Shown here one piece after another: positions 48,258 through 59,347 of a stretch of DNA of 64,000 nucleotides; within the stretch, counting starts at the first letter, position 1, and the number at the start of each line of letters is the position of its first letter. The stretch is from Sodiomyces alkalinus F11 (taxonomy: Eukaryota > Ascomycota > Sordariomycetes > Glomerellales > Plectosphaerellaceae). The notes beneath the pieces were generated by a model. The model was not told where the DNA came from, did no database searches, and saw nothing but the letters and a program-made list of their open reading frames with translations. The position numbers were made by a program, and so were the translations under genes. The stretch is from assembly GCF_003711515.1 (NCBI RefSeq), contig NW_021167079.1, positions 4,383,360 through 4,447,359 on the forward strand. Reading direction: 5' to 3'.

Positions 48258-48480
48258 GCCTTTTTAAAAGTCTATAGTATAGTCCTAAAAAGCTCCCTAT
48301 ATATAGACTTCCTTAACTAATAAGATCCCTCCGTTTAGATACCCTGCTAAGCCTTATATAGAAAAACAAACTAAGGATATATAAAAAGTAAGGTAAACAT
48401 AAGGTTAGGCACTATAAGCTAAGCGTGGCTAGCCCTGAAATCAGGACAATATATTACCAGATAACTAGTATACAGCGTAA

Positions 48481-49920
48481 GGTACAGAGCGTACAGCGCC
48501 AAATCTCTACACCGTAAGTGCCTAGGTAGGTATCCATGTAGTATCACCTCGTTCTCTCATCACGAACTCTTCTAATCCATGTTAGTTGTACCCGGGAAAG
48601 CTCAGTAGAGTATTTTCGCTTTTAATATCTTGTTTTATCTTTTCGTTCCTCTCCTATTCGCTTCTTAATTTATTTGATAATATTCTAAGGCTATCGTACT
48701 CTGTGAGGTATTCTATTTTCCCACTAAACATTGAGGATTTTATAAACAAGACGTGGCATAATCAATACGGAGAATTCAAGCTTCCGCCAGTAGACACTAC
48801 TACTTTGTACGAATGTCCACATCTCAGCCCCAGCCGGCCATCACCGTGTTGTCCCTTCTCGCTGTCGCTGCCATCCAAGCATGACCACTTTCTTTTAGGG
48901 TGGGTTTCTTTATCCCTCTCCCGTTATTGCTTTCTCTCCTGGTTCCATCAGCGATCCTCTCTTCTTCAGCTGTCCCTCCAACAAATCGGCAATAGTTACG
49001 GGCGGCAGCATCGCTCCCCTCCCTGCATCGTGGGCCAGGGAGCAATCTTTTTTTTATTTCTTTCCTTCTTTTCATAGCCAATTATCAATTACTTCGGTAG
49101 CTGGGTGGTGCTGATCTCCCTACCCCTCTTACGTCTACCAAGGCTCTGGCCTGTCTCCATTCGCGGCTCCCTTCCTCTGGGTTGAATGCCCCCCACCCAA
49201 ACAGGGAGTCCAAACAGGGCCCGGGCCTCGCTCCACATACACCGTACAGGTATAGAGTACCTACACATACCGTACGTCCACCAGATTTCACATCCACATA
49301 TCCACTTCTACCTGGAAGGACTAGCGCAGTCGGCCAATGCCAACTCCCTCCAAGGTTTCCACTTTCTAGGTACTCTTTTAGCCCCCGTCAGTCACTCGTC
49401 CCAGCCGAGTCTCATCAGTGGTTCGAACCCCAGGCCTGGCTCCTCCGCCGCGTGCGTTGTGTTGCTTCCAATCTACCTTACGTGGTACCCCAAAACTCAA
49501 CCTCCTTCTTCCCCCGACCCCGACCTCGACCTCGACCTCGACGTCTTCGTGACCCGCCCATCAACGAAGCTTTCCCATGTCAAAACCAGCCATTCGACGA
49601 ACGACGAGTTGTGCCGCTGTCCATAATCTCTCGGCTCATCGCACCCACTTCTCGCTTTCGCGCTTTGGTGTCCCAGTCCCGCGTCCCGCGTCCTGACTAA
49701 CTCAGTCCCGAACTCACCACCCTCCCCTTTTTCGACGCATGCGACCGATCTCCCCGTCACGACTTCTATCATAGCTTAATCCGCCCGTCCATCGGGTTCA
49801 CTCCATTGTTTGCTCGAATTTTTATACCCTGACCCTCTGTCCACTCGACCGAACCCCAACTCGGTTCTGAGAGCATCGCCGGGCAAGTCCGGTTGACACA
49901 TCCGCTGAGCGGTTGCCACG
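48481..49920. promoter_or_regulatory. upstream region and probable long leader of the RhoGAP gene
   Basis: Ordinary base composition returns. Pyrimidine-rich tracts (48830-49080, 49490-49560 with short CGACCT repeats) and a 163-codon frame starting from TTG at 48586 have no protein-like content. CT-rich leaders of this kind are common before fungal signalling genes. No separate gene is supported. Confidence 0.5.
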
Positions 49921-52715
49921 ATGACCGCCGGCTTCGACCCCAGGAACGGGGCTCCATCCAATGCTGCTTCTCCCCCCAGCAAACGGGATTTGAAGTCGTG
50001 GTGGAAAGGCTTCAAACTTCCATCCAAACAGCAGGAACCCCATGGTACACCCCCTTCTACTTTCGCGTCATCTTCCCCCAGATATCCCCTCCACCCTTCC
50101 TACAGCCAAGTCATCCAGGACCTCCAGCTGGACGCCACACTCCACCCGCTGGAGCTGATTCTGCGGATACATGACGCGCACGTCATTGCTTCCGAGTCTC
50201 CCTTCTCGGGCGATGCCACCACGTCCACGTCCACGTCCCCAAAGTTTCTCCGTTTCCTTGCCGAGTCCGCCAGGTGCTGTGCGCATATCGCATCATCTTG
50301 TATTCTCACCTCAGCAAAATTCATGAAGACTAAGCTTGGTTTAGGAACTCCAGAGTCCCGTCCGCAGGGCATCTTCGGCGTGCCGCTCCGACAGAGCATT
50401 ACCTACGCGAACGTCGCCATCTCCCTCGTCGACGAGAACGGCCAGAGCTACATATACGGATACGTCCCTATTGTCGTCGCCAAATGTGGCGTCTTCCTGA
50501 AGGAGAAGGGTGAGTTGCGGTTCGCTTCTGTGTGGGCTGGCCGGAATGCCGTCTTGCGGCTGACACGTGTTTACCAGCCACCGGTATCGAGGGCATATTT
50601 CGTCTCAGCGGTTCCGAGAAGCGCATCAAAGAACTTAAGCAGGTTTTTGACTCTCCAGACCGCTACGGCAAAGGCCTGGTGTGGGACGGTTACACCGTCC
50701 ATGACGCCTCTAACCTTCTTCGAAGGTACCTGAATGACTTGCCGGAGCCTGTAGTGCCGCTGGACCTCTATGAGAAATTTCGAGAGCCTCTCAAGGGGGC
50801 CACGAAGCCAACCCTCCCCGATTCAGAGGGCCCGCAATTGGTTGACAACTTCGACGAGGATGCTGCCATCGCCAGATACCAGCAGCTCATTACCGAGCTG
50901 CCGCCCCTGAACCGCCAGCTCCTGCTCTATATTCTCGATCTGCTTGCGGTGTTCGCGGCCAAGTCCGACGAGAACAGGATGACGTCTCAGAACCTGGCGG
51001 CTATCTTTCAGCCGGGCATGCTTTCCCATCCCGCCCATGCCATGGCACCCGAAGAATATCGCCTGAACCAATGCGTCATCATCTTCCTCATCGAGAACCA
51101 GGACCATTTCTTAATAGGGATGCAAGGTACCGGCACCGACGAGAAGACGAAGCAGGAAATCGAAATGGGAACGCCGCCCCTTGCCGAACCAGCGACCCCA
51201 AGTCCCAGCCGGCGGTCGGACCTGCGGCGGTCTGCATCCAATGCTAGCGCAGGGGCGGAAAGCGTTCGACGGGATGGCACGCTTCGAAGGAACCGATCCA
51301 CGTCCTCGAAACATTCGCGCCACGACGGGGCCACGACTCCAAACAGCCCCGGCTTGGCTGTCACGCCGACTGGGGGGTTGACTAGGAGCAATACCGTACC
51401 ATCGAAGAAGTCACCCAACCTTCAGGCTGGAAGGTTCCGCAGCCCCAACATATCTCCCTTGTCTCCAGCCAAAGGCCCTGTCATTCGCGAGGCGATTGCG
51501 TCAGTATCGACACGGGACCAACCTGAGCCGTCCGAGAAGTCAATCGGCGCGCCGAGCATCATCCCGGAATCTACCACTGCATCCAGCCTGGCGCCCGGCT
51601 CTGTTGGCGGACTAGGCAGGAGCCAGGAACGCTTGCTGGAACCCCCGCAGGATGTATCGACCCCCATAAGGGAACGAAATTTACAGAGTTTTTTCCAGAG
51701 GTCACCGTCAGGTGGTGATGCGGAAAAACGGCAACCCAACAAACTGAAGAAGAAGCGGCTACCGGGGAGCTTGAACCCTAGCGCGCAAAGCTCTAGCACG
51801 TCCCTGCACGGGGCGCACTCGGCGGCGGCTTCGCCCGCGGTGGAAGCTCCCAACCCGCTAGAACATACGATGCCGCTGGTTCCCGAGCACGGGCCGAACT
51901 TGACGGTAGCGTCGCCCACGGATGCGCAAAGAGAGAATCCACCAAGCGCGTCCCAAGGCCCCACGAACGACACCAACACACTCTCCCCCGAAAACCATTT
52001 TCGCTCCAAGAAGTCGCCCCCGACTTCGCTCCATTCCTCCGTCAATGAAGGTTCAGAGCTGGACGTCGTGGAGGAGCCAGTAGCCACGGCAACAGCCGAA
52101 CCAGAGAAGGAAAGAGAAATGGAAAGGGAAAGGGAGAGGGAAAGGGAGAGGGAAAGGGAGAGGGAAAGGGAGAGGAAGATGCGGTGGAGGCTATCTCGTC
52201 ATAAGAAAGAAGATGCTGGCAGCTCTACCCCCGACGTGACATCGGCACCACTGGGCCTCGTTGGATCGAACGATTACGCTGAGATGAGTGTCACATCCAT
52301 AGGGAGCTCCATCAACAAACCGCGGAAGAGCTTCACGGGCGAAAGCTCAGATGCCGCGCCAGTCAGCAGCGACGTCTCGCACGGCCAAGACGGCAATCGG
52401 GATAGAGAGAGCAGAGAGGAGTCCAAGGGCCCGATCGGCTGGATTCGCAACAAGTATAGAGAAGCGAAGGAAAGCGCCGAGCAACGGCGGAACAAGTCGC
52501 CACCGGCAGACAGTGAGCGATCTACCGGACTCGAAGCGGCGATTCTCCCAGCCAGGGGCAAGAGCATGGACATTGCTCGGGAAGAGGCCAATCTTCACCC
52601 GGAGCAACAGCCGACGACGACTGCTTCCGCAGCTCCTGAAACAGCCGCGCCGATGGCGACACCGTTGACGGAGCAGGCCTCAGGTCCCGACAGAGAGCAC
52701 GAAAGCAAGCAATGA
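49921..52715 (+). CDS. Sac7/Bag7-like RhoGAP
   Basis: The last intron is clear: 50510-50577, donor GGTGAGT, joining KEK to ATGIEGIFRLSG. The 49921-50509 part stays open throughout, but a 300 nt GT-AG segment (50045-50344) probably is an intron, because removing it joins KQQEPH directly to GTPESRPQGIFGVPL as in relatives. That gives 808 residues, or 908 if retained. The RhoGAP domain begins at GIFGVPLRQSITYANVAIS. It carries the arginine finger in GIFRLSGS, then NLLRRYLNDLPEPVVPL, LPPLNRQLLLYILDLLAVFA and MTSQNLAAIFQPGML. This lineage activates GTP hydrolysis on Rho1-type GTPases governing cell-wall integrity and polarity. The C-terminal half is disordered, Ser/Pro-rich and positively charged, with a Glu-Arg repeat near residue 600, then a charged tail. 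Start ATG is in a CACG-ATG context. Confidence 0.9.
52110..52175 (+). repeat. 12 bp tandem repeat coding (Glu-Arg)n
   Basis: Units of GGGAAAGGGAGA repeat about four times within a purine-only tract in RhoGAP exon 3, producing alternating Glu-Arg. The result is a charged single alpha-helix-like segment likely to vary in length. Confidence 0.85.
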
Positions 52716-54026
52716 CGGGGTGGGTGTGTTCGGACTCGGCGAGTTTTATAAGCGAGGGCCCCAGTCTGCCTCCGGGCGCAACAAAAAACGGGGTCAGGTC
52801 GCTTATCGTATGTTCATGTGCAATTTTTTTTTTTTTTGGCGCGAAGCTGAAGGGGTTTTGCTAGGGATTGGAATGAAAGGATCATTTCCTCCTTTCTCTC
52901 CCCCTTTTGCTTCTACCTTTTTACTGTCATATAATTTCACCAAGTTCTTTCTGGGAATATCAAGAGGCACAAAGATGTCTCGATTTGTTTTTCTTAGCCT
53001 GTGGGAATCATAATGCTGGGGGTTCTTCGATTCTTTTTCTCAAATTTTTATTCTTTTTCCTTTCCTTCGGGGGATGAGATAGCGGGTGTTGGGGAGCTAT
53101 GGGAGTGCACTACTACTAGTACGGGCCGATGTCCGTCAGAAGGGCATTCTGTGATGGGCTCCCATTACAATTCTAAGCCCAGCCAAGGAGAAAGTTCGAC
53201 AACGAGGGTTTGCCATATCGAACATACACGGGGCTGGACGGCATTGGCGGCATGATCGATCGTTGCTGTTGTCTTCTTGGTCTTCTCATTGTATCCCACG
53301 TCTGGGACATGAAGTTTCCAGCAGAGTGTCTCATTCTACCTATTCTACGCATGCCAGGCAGGGAAAGGAAAAGCGAGGTGGAATACTCTTAGGAATCGCA
53401 TTCTCTTCGATACCCAGAAATCTCAAGTGTTTAACCCATGATGGGGGGGGGGTGGTTGTGTGTAAAATTGTTTGGTTGAACACCGGCACGGGCGTCTCGA
53501 TTGAATACCTAACTTGCCTCCTCCTTACTTCACTTGCAACGAGCCGGTACAGGTGAGACAGCTGAGGGATTAGCAAGTTAGCCGATGGAAACGGGTTTGG
53601 TAGGGAAAGGAATCGAGGCCAGAGGAATCCCCATGGTGTTGCGGGTCGAACTCTTCCTTAGCCCACGCGACGGCATGTTTGAAGCTACACCCGGGGGGGC
53701 CCTACCCTAGTCTGTCAGGACGGGCTGAGAAATGCGAAATTTGGAGACTCGTTACCGAAGATTAGAAATTGGTGCTGTTGGCAAGAGGAATCTGTGCCTC
53801 TACTCCAACTGTTAGGCACGGTTCTGGCGATCTAGCCAGCCTGCTCCAGGGTCAAGGCCCCTTGACCCAAGGTCCCAGAGTAAAGTCTCCAAAGAAAATC
53901 TGTGTGGGACTCTCTTCCATATGGTATGAATGATTTTATTACAATAATTAATGTACAATAGTCCGTATTTCACAGCTTTTTCACCGTTTCCCATACGCAA
54001 TGAGGTTAGGGTTAACTCGAGCAGAA
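52716..54026. other. convergent intergenic region RhoGAP / GPI10
   Basis: Presumed 3' UTRs. T-rich and CT-rich runs occur (52827-52840, 52885-52925) and a G run at 53443-53450. Short frames show no recognisable content. Confidence 0.5.
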
Positions 54027-56260
54027 TCAATCGGCATACACGCCTGTATCCCAGACGACCAACTTGCCTCGCCTCCTCCAGTCCTCGTTAAAAAAGCCGT
54101 TCCATCCCTCCCACACCCTCTTCAAATGCACGCCAAACCCGGCTCCTGGACCGCGAGCGAAAAACTCGTCTAGCCACGGCTCGATGCCCTCAAATCCGAC
54201 GATGAAGCGCGGGATCCGTTCAGGGCGCACTGCCTCGCCGTCAGACCACTCCTTCTGCGACGGCCAGAGTTCCCGCCCCAGGAAGCCGACGGGGTCATCG
54301 TAGAAGCGGTCCGCTTCGTCGCGGTACGAGTCGCGCTCGGGCGTGTCGGGGCTCGTGTGCAGGGGGGGTTCGCAAGTCAGGGCGCGGGCGTGGAGGGCCG
54401 GGTGGACGAGGTGGGAGCGCCAGGGCGTGGAGTGGCAGGGGGTGAGAAAGAGGGCGAAGAGCTCGACTTCTTCTGCGTCGCGGCGATCCTGATCTTCTGC
54501 GGTAAACGGCGGCAGGGCTTGAGCTTCGGCGGGATGGAGGCGCTCGAATTCGCGCCGGAGGAATGTGAGGACGTTCAAAGGTGCGGGCTGGTGGCCCAGA
54601 GATAGGAAAGCGGCTAGAGAGATGTTGAGAGCGAGAGCGGCTGTGAGGAGGCCCTTGCGGCGGAATTGGGGACGGGATGCAGGTTCGGAAGAGGCGGCGG
54701 ACGCCCGGTTCGGGGCTGGCCGGGTGAAGAAGGCGGCGGCGTAGGAGGCGGCGAGGACGTGGAGGATCGGAAGGAGCGGGTAGATGAAGCGGACTTCCTT
54801 GTGGGAGATGAGTGAGAGGGCGGTGATCATGGCGTACACGGCGGCGGCGAGGGTGCGCAGGGCCAGGTCCGGAGCTCGGGAGCCAGCCTTTGGGATTCTG
54901 TAAAGTGCAGCGAGGACGAAAGGGAGGGCGGCGATGCTGAGGAGGGGGATGCCCTGGGAGAGGTAGTAGTGCCAATCATTGCGGCCGTAGAAGACGGCGA
55001 GAGAGCGGGAGATGTTGAAATAGAGCCACGTGTACGGGGGGAATGTCCACTCGCCAAACCAGAGGCGATCAGATATGAGGGAGACGGTGAGAACGAGAGA
55101 GCCGCAGAGAATGACTTCGCGGGTGAGTTCAAGGAGGACGGTCCGGTTGATGGCTGATGGCTTGGAGCTGGAGGTAATGAGGGTGGTGATGAGTATAGTG
55201 AGCCAAAGTAGAAGGTTGGTAGGACGGAGGACAACAGCAAACGCGGCTAGGATAAGAGAGAATCGCAGACTGCGGTGAGACAAGAGACGAATTATTAGCC
55301 TTTTCTGCCTCCTGTTCTGTAGATATGCCATGATTGATCTTGTCCTCGAGGGCGAGAAAGTACCTGTTTATAAGCCGCAACCCCGTTGAAGAAGACGACG
55401 GGTGAGAAGACAACCTGGACAACACGGAAGCCTTAGGATTCTCTTTAACAGCTTCCCGTTCACCGAATAGCTCCCAGGGCCAGTAGTAGAGGGCCATGAT
55501 GGTGAGTGTAGTCTCGAGGGAGTTGGAGAAGGTCCTGGTGGAGCAGAACCACTGAAAGGGGCTACATATGCTCAAGAAAAGCTACAAGGCACACGAAAGA
55601 CATGGGGCATCAGTATCAAGAAACTATATGCCTAGGCGTATGGAGAGAAGAGGGGAGGGGAGTGTTCTACAGCAAACCAGGAACTTGTAGAGTTGAGGCC
55701 GTACAACTTGGCAGCTAGCTGCCAAGCGTACCAATCGCTGGCAGCGGCAGATACGACTTGAAGCACCTTCGGGGCGGCTATAAGAATAGATGGTCTCAGT
55801 TGCACGGCCAGCGCAGACGGGATTAACCTAGTGAAGGCGTCGGCGATCCAGTAGACGGCGGCGAAGAGGGCTGGATGAAGGGATGAGCGCAGTTGAAGTC
55901 TCCATTCCTAGGAGGAGAGTTGGTCAGCTAGACAGGCCTAACTCTCTCCCTTTCTCCCTTTTCTTCATATCAGATCATCTCATCCCGTATGGAGACACGC
56001 ACCCAGGTCAACCAGGCGGCGCTGGCATCACCAAAGGCCCTCTGCCAGGCAGGCTCGAGGGCCTGGAAGTACTCATCGGGCTGGAAAAAGGTGAGAAGCC
56101 AGTACGCATTGACAGAGCGGATGACCAGAAGCTTGTAAAAAACGGAAGAAGAAGAAGAAGGGGAGGAGGAGGAAGAGGAAGAGGAAATCCTGGCAAAGGG
56201 GTCGCGCTCGTCTGAAACTGCCTTTAGGGGTTTGGAGGCATGAGAGCCGACGGAAGCCAT
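54027..56260 (-). CDS. GPI10: GPI mannosyltransferase 3 (Gpi10 / PIG-B)
   Basis: Four exons on the minus strand, 56260-56003, 55907-55671, 55581-55364 and 55269-54027, total 1956 nt, 651 residues. It is a multi-pass ER membrane enzyme that adds the third mannose, alpha-1,2-linked, to the GPI anchor precursor from dolichol-phosphate mannose. Family blocks appear in order: [20 protein letters not shown] with the luminal acidic DE motif of GT22 enzymes, [82 protein letters not shown] and the diagnostic [14 protein letters not shown] near 54778-54813. A Ser homopolymer tract follows the N-terminus. The last third is soluble and ends [21 protein letters not shown], as in other fungal Gpi10 proteins. 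All four exons keep phase. Gpi10 was preferred over Alg9/Alg12 because of its C-terminal region and the RTFSNSLET context. Confidence 0.94.
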
Positions 56261-57669
56261 AGTGGATGGGGTTGGCGATTTGAAATGGTCGGCTTCAGGG
56301 CGAATCTGAGAAGTTATTGACTGTCATGTTCTCGTATTAGACATTGAAACGTACGAGCTGAGGAGAGATGCAAATCATGAAAAAGGGCTCGCTCCGAGGG
56401 GGGAAGTTCTTCCCTTCGACGTTTCGACGTTTTGCTGTGGTTGAAGAAAGACCGACTAAATGCGTAGGTACAGATTATGCGTAGCTTTCTAAGTAGAGTA
56501 TACTTAATCACCCATACCAGACTATGTTTTTGTGAATACTAGGTACTCTATCTCTACCTTACTTATGTTGAAAGTCCAGTACCTTAGGTATGTATCTATG
56601 ACCATGTATCCAATCTCAGGGGCGTATGGTACCTTATTAGTACGGTGGGGAGTGTACCAAGGACCAAGTACTTTCCTTTCTCACTTCGCAGCCGAGAGAT
56701 GTCCCAGACGGGAACCACTCGGTCAAGTTTCATTGGACGCCAGTTTTATAAATCCTTCGCCGTTGATTGGCCGATCGGCTTACGACCGGATTGTCCACCT
56801 GCTTCGATTTCGGTTCGAAGTCTTCACCTGAATGAACATCTTAGACTTGAAAGAACGAGAACAACGCTAACGTACAGGAGACCTGGGTTCCGCCAACTAT
56901 ATGGTGAAGCGTTGGCGGCTGAGAAGGAGACCTGGGAGTTTCAATTGAAATAGCCGACTGCAGAGCATGTACGTTTCCCTCTTCGACATCTCTTCCCTTG
57001 TACCTACGAATACATCATCCGGAAAATGCAAGGGCCTTGGAAACGTCTCCCCCACGCGGGTTCGACCACATGTTGGTAAGGTAGTGTAACGGGGGCAAAT
57101 GTCACTAAGGTAGTGACCGCTTTCCTTGGGCAGGCCGGCGGTCCATGTGACCACCTGGCTGGGTCGGGATGGAAAAGCTCTTGGGTCATGGACTCATGGC
57201 CCCGTCATGACCAAACCCGCCTTGAGCCGCGTAAACCTGCGCTTAGGGGTACTCTCGGTGGGGACTCGGAGGACAGAGCTTCCGGTTTCTTCGCCCTATC
57301 CTCTTCCCCAAGTGGACGTTTCTTCGCCGGTGCCGTCGTCCCTTGCATGGAGCCGGGAACCCCTTTAGAATGAGATAAGTGCCATTGAGTACTTAACTTG
57401 TATCTTGCAAGTAGAGCTTTCTTTTTACGTGAGCAGATCTGTCCTGGGTGCCGCCTCCCGCCTTCCATGATGAAAGTTTCTATGGGTCGGGGGGGGTATA
57501 TCTACCCTCAAAGAACCCCGCGAAGTTTGCCCCTCACCTCCCTTCACCAACTATACTGTACCTTACATTGTCCATCACCAACTTACCTACCCTACCTTAC
57601 CCAAGATCACAAGTGATACAAACCAATTGTCTTCTCGTCCTCCTAGTGTCCGTCACCTAAGCCTAAGCC
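56261..57669. promoter_or_regulatory. divergent promoter region GPI10 / ornithine aminotransferase
   Basis: 1.4 kb between two divergent genes. It contains the palindrome TACCTTAGGTA at 56580-56590 and related TACCTTA words, and a CT-rich leader (57525-57660) just before the ornithine aminotransferase ATG. No further gene is seen. Confidence 0.5.
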
Positions 57670-59347
57670 ATGGCACCTCACGCAGACGGCGCCGCCACAT
57701 CCTCGACCAGCGGGAACAATGACGTACCGGCCAGGTTCCACGCTTCCTCGACCGACTCCGCCATCGCTGCCGAGAACGAGTACGCTGCGCACAATTATCA
57801 TCCCCTCCCTGTTGTCTTCGCCCGCGGCCAAGGCATCCACGTCTGGGACCCGGAAGGCCGCCAGTACATGGATTTTCTTTCTGCCTATAGCGCCGTGAAC
57901 CAGGGCCATTGCCACCCGGAGCTCGTCAAGGCCCTCGCCGACCAGGCGGCCCGCCTGACCCTCTCCTCCCGCGCTTTCTACAATGACGTCTTTCCCCGCT
58001 GGGCCGAAAAAGTCCGCGCCGTCTTCGGCTTCGACATGGTCCTACCCATGAACACCGGTGCCGAGGCTGTCGAGACGGCCATTAAAATCGCTCGCAAGTG
58101 GGCTTACAAGGTTAAAGGCGTTCCGCAGGGGAAGGCCCTGGTCTTTTCCGTCCAGGACAACTTCCATGGCCGTACTGTGCGTACACTCCCCTCATCCCCC
58201 TTCTCTTTTTTTCTCCTCAAGCTATGCCCCAGAAGACGGAAGGCAGTGGATGTTCGGGCTAACGCAAAGATACCTTTACTCTCCAGATGACTGCCATCTC
58301 CCTTTCCACCGACCCTGAATCCCGTGACAACTATGGCCCTTACGTTCCGAACATCGGCGCCTACTCCCCCTCCACAGGGAAAGCGATTCGCTACAACAAC
58401 ATTGCCGATCTCGAGGAGGTTCTCGAGGCCCACGGCAAGGAGACGGCCGCCTTCATCGTCGAGCCCATCCAGGGTGAAGCCGGCGTGGTTGTCCCGGACG
58501 ACGACTACCTGAGCAAAGCCCACGCCCTGTGCAAGAAACACAACGTGCTCCTCATCTGCGACGAGATCCAGACGGGGATCGGCCGTACGGGCCGCATGCT
58601 GTGCTCCGAGTGGTCCGGCATCAAGCCCGACATGGTGACCCTCGGCAAGGCCATCTCGGGCGGCATGTACCCCGTGTCGGCCGTCCTGGCGCGCCGCGAC
58701 GTCATGCTCGTCGTCGAGCCCGGGACCCATGGGTCCACCTACGGTGGTAACCCTCTCGGATGCGCCGTGTCCATGCGCGCTCTCGAGATCATGGAAGAGG
58801 AGGACCTCACCGCCCAGGCGGAGCGGCTGGGTTGGATCTTCAGAGAATCCATCATTGCATTCAAGTCTCCCATCATCCAGACCGTCCGCGGCAAGGGCCT
58901 GCTCAACGCTATTGTTATTGACGAATCTGCCACCTCTGGAAGGACGGCTTGGGACTTTTGCGTCTTGTTGAAGGAAAAGGGAGTATTGGTGAGTCAAAAC
59001 CAGCGGATTGTCCCTTGGTCTTCTGCATTTCCTGGTCTTTTTTTTTTCTTTTTTTCTTTTTTTCTTTTTTTCTTTTTTTCTTTTTTTCTTTTTTTCCCCT
59101 CGGGAAAGTTGGGGCGGGAAGAAGAGGTCACGCGACCGAAAAGAGGGGGACGACAGGAGATGCGATAGGCCAGCGGCTAGCAAGAGGCTGACTGGTATGT
59201 GAATCACAGGCCAAACCGACACATGGGAACATTATCCGATTTGCTCCCCCGCTCGTCATCACCGAGGCGGAGATTCGAAACGCGATTGGCATTATTGGCG
59301 AAGCCTTGAAAGAGTTGCCCAACGCGCCCAAGGCCGGGGGCCACTAG
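57670..59347 (+). CDS. otaA: ornithine aminotransferase
   Basis: Three exons, 57670-58176, 58287-58988 and 59210-59347, total 1347 nt, 448 residues, the usual length. A class III PLP-dependent enzyme, it converts ornithine plus 2-oxoglutarate to glutamate-5-semialdehyde plus glutamate, linking arginine breakdown to proline. Visible motifs are [63 protein letters not shown] at the exon 1 end, [28 protein letters not shown], then TLGKAISGG with the PLP lysine at about residue 290. [14 protein letters not shown] and [16 protein letters not shown] end the domain. No N-terminal mitochondrial presequence is evident, matching the cytosolic enzyme of fungi. The symbol follows Aspergillus usage (CAR2 in yeast). 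Intron 2 holds a long T7C microsatellite. Expression is usually arginine-induced in fungi; no element was identified here. Confidence 0.97.
59037..59097 (+). repeat. TTTTTTTC microsatellite in intron 2 of ornithine aminotransferase
   Basis: About seven 8 bp units of T7C after a longer T run, lying in the middle of the 221 nt intron and well before its acceptor at 59208-59209. Such a run is prone to length change. On the other strand it creates a long, meaningless Lys-rich frame. Confidence 0.9.

Larger units (their letters stand above)
26640..48480. repeat. RIP-mutated transposon nest (about 22 kb)
   Basis: The sequence changes character abruptly near 26640 and recovers near 48480. Inside, TpA is everywhere, CpA and TpG are rare, and CpG is still common: the pattern left by RIP, which converts CpA to TpA on either strand. 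No open frame exceeds about 78 codons, yet recognisable protein motifs are interrupted almost only by TAG/TAA in place of Gln or Trp codons. At least four retrotransposon bodies and one unrelated plus-strand frame can be read. The first 1.5 kb (26.6-28.1 kb) and the segments 36.95-37.5 kb and 48.26-48.5 kb are repeat-like, but I could not assign them. Confidence 0.92.

Noticed and set aside
26640..48480. CRISPR-like or centromeric array
   Set aside because: No regularly spaced short repeats were seen; the repeats are LTRs and element bodies. Centromere identity cannot be judged from 22 kb.
48586..49077. 163-codon plus-strand frame upstream of RhoGAP
   Set aside because: It starts at TTG, is Ser/Leu/Phe-rich from CT-rich leader DNA, and shows no domain.
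58104..59222. 372-codon minus-strand frame across ornithine aminotransferase
   Set aside because: It is antisense to clearly coding exons. Its Lys-rich stretch comes from the T7C microsatellite and no domain is seen; the plus-strand enzyme motifs are complete.
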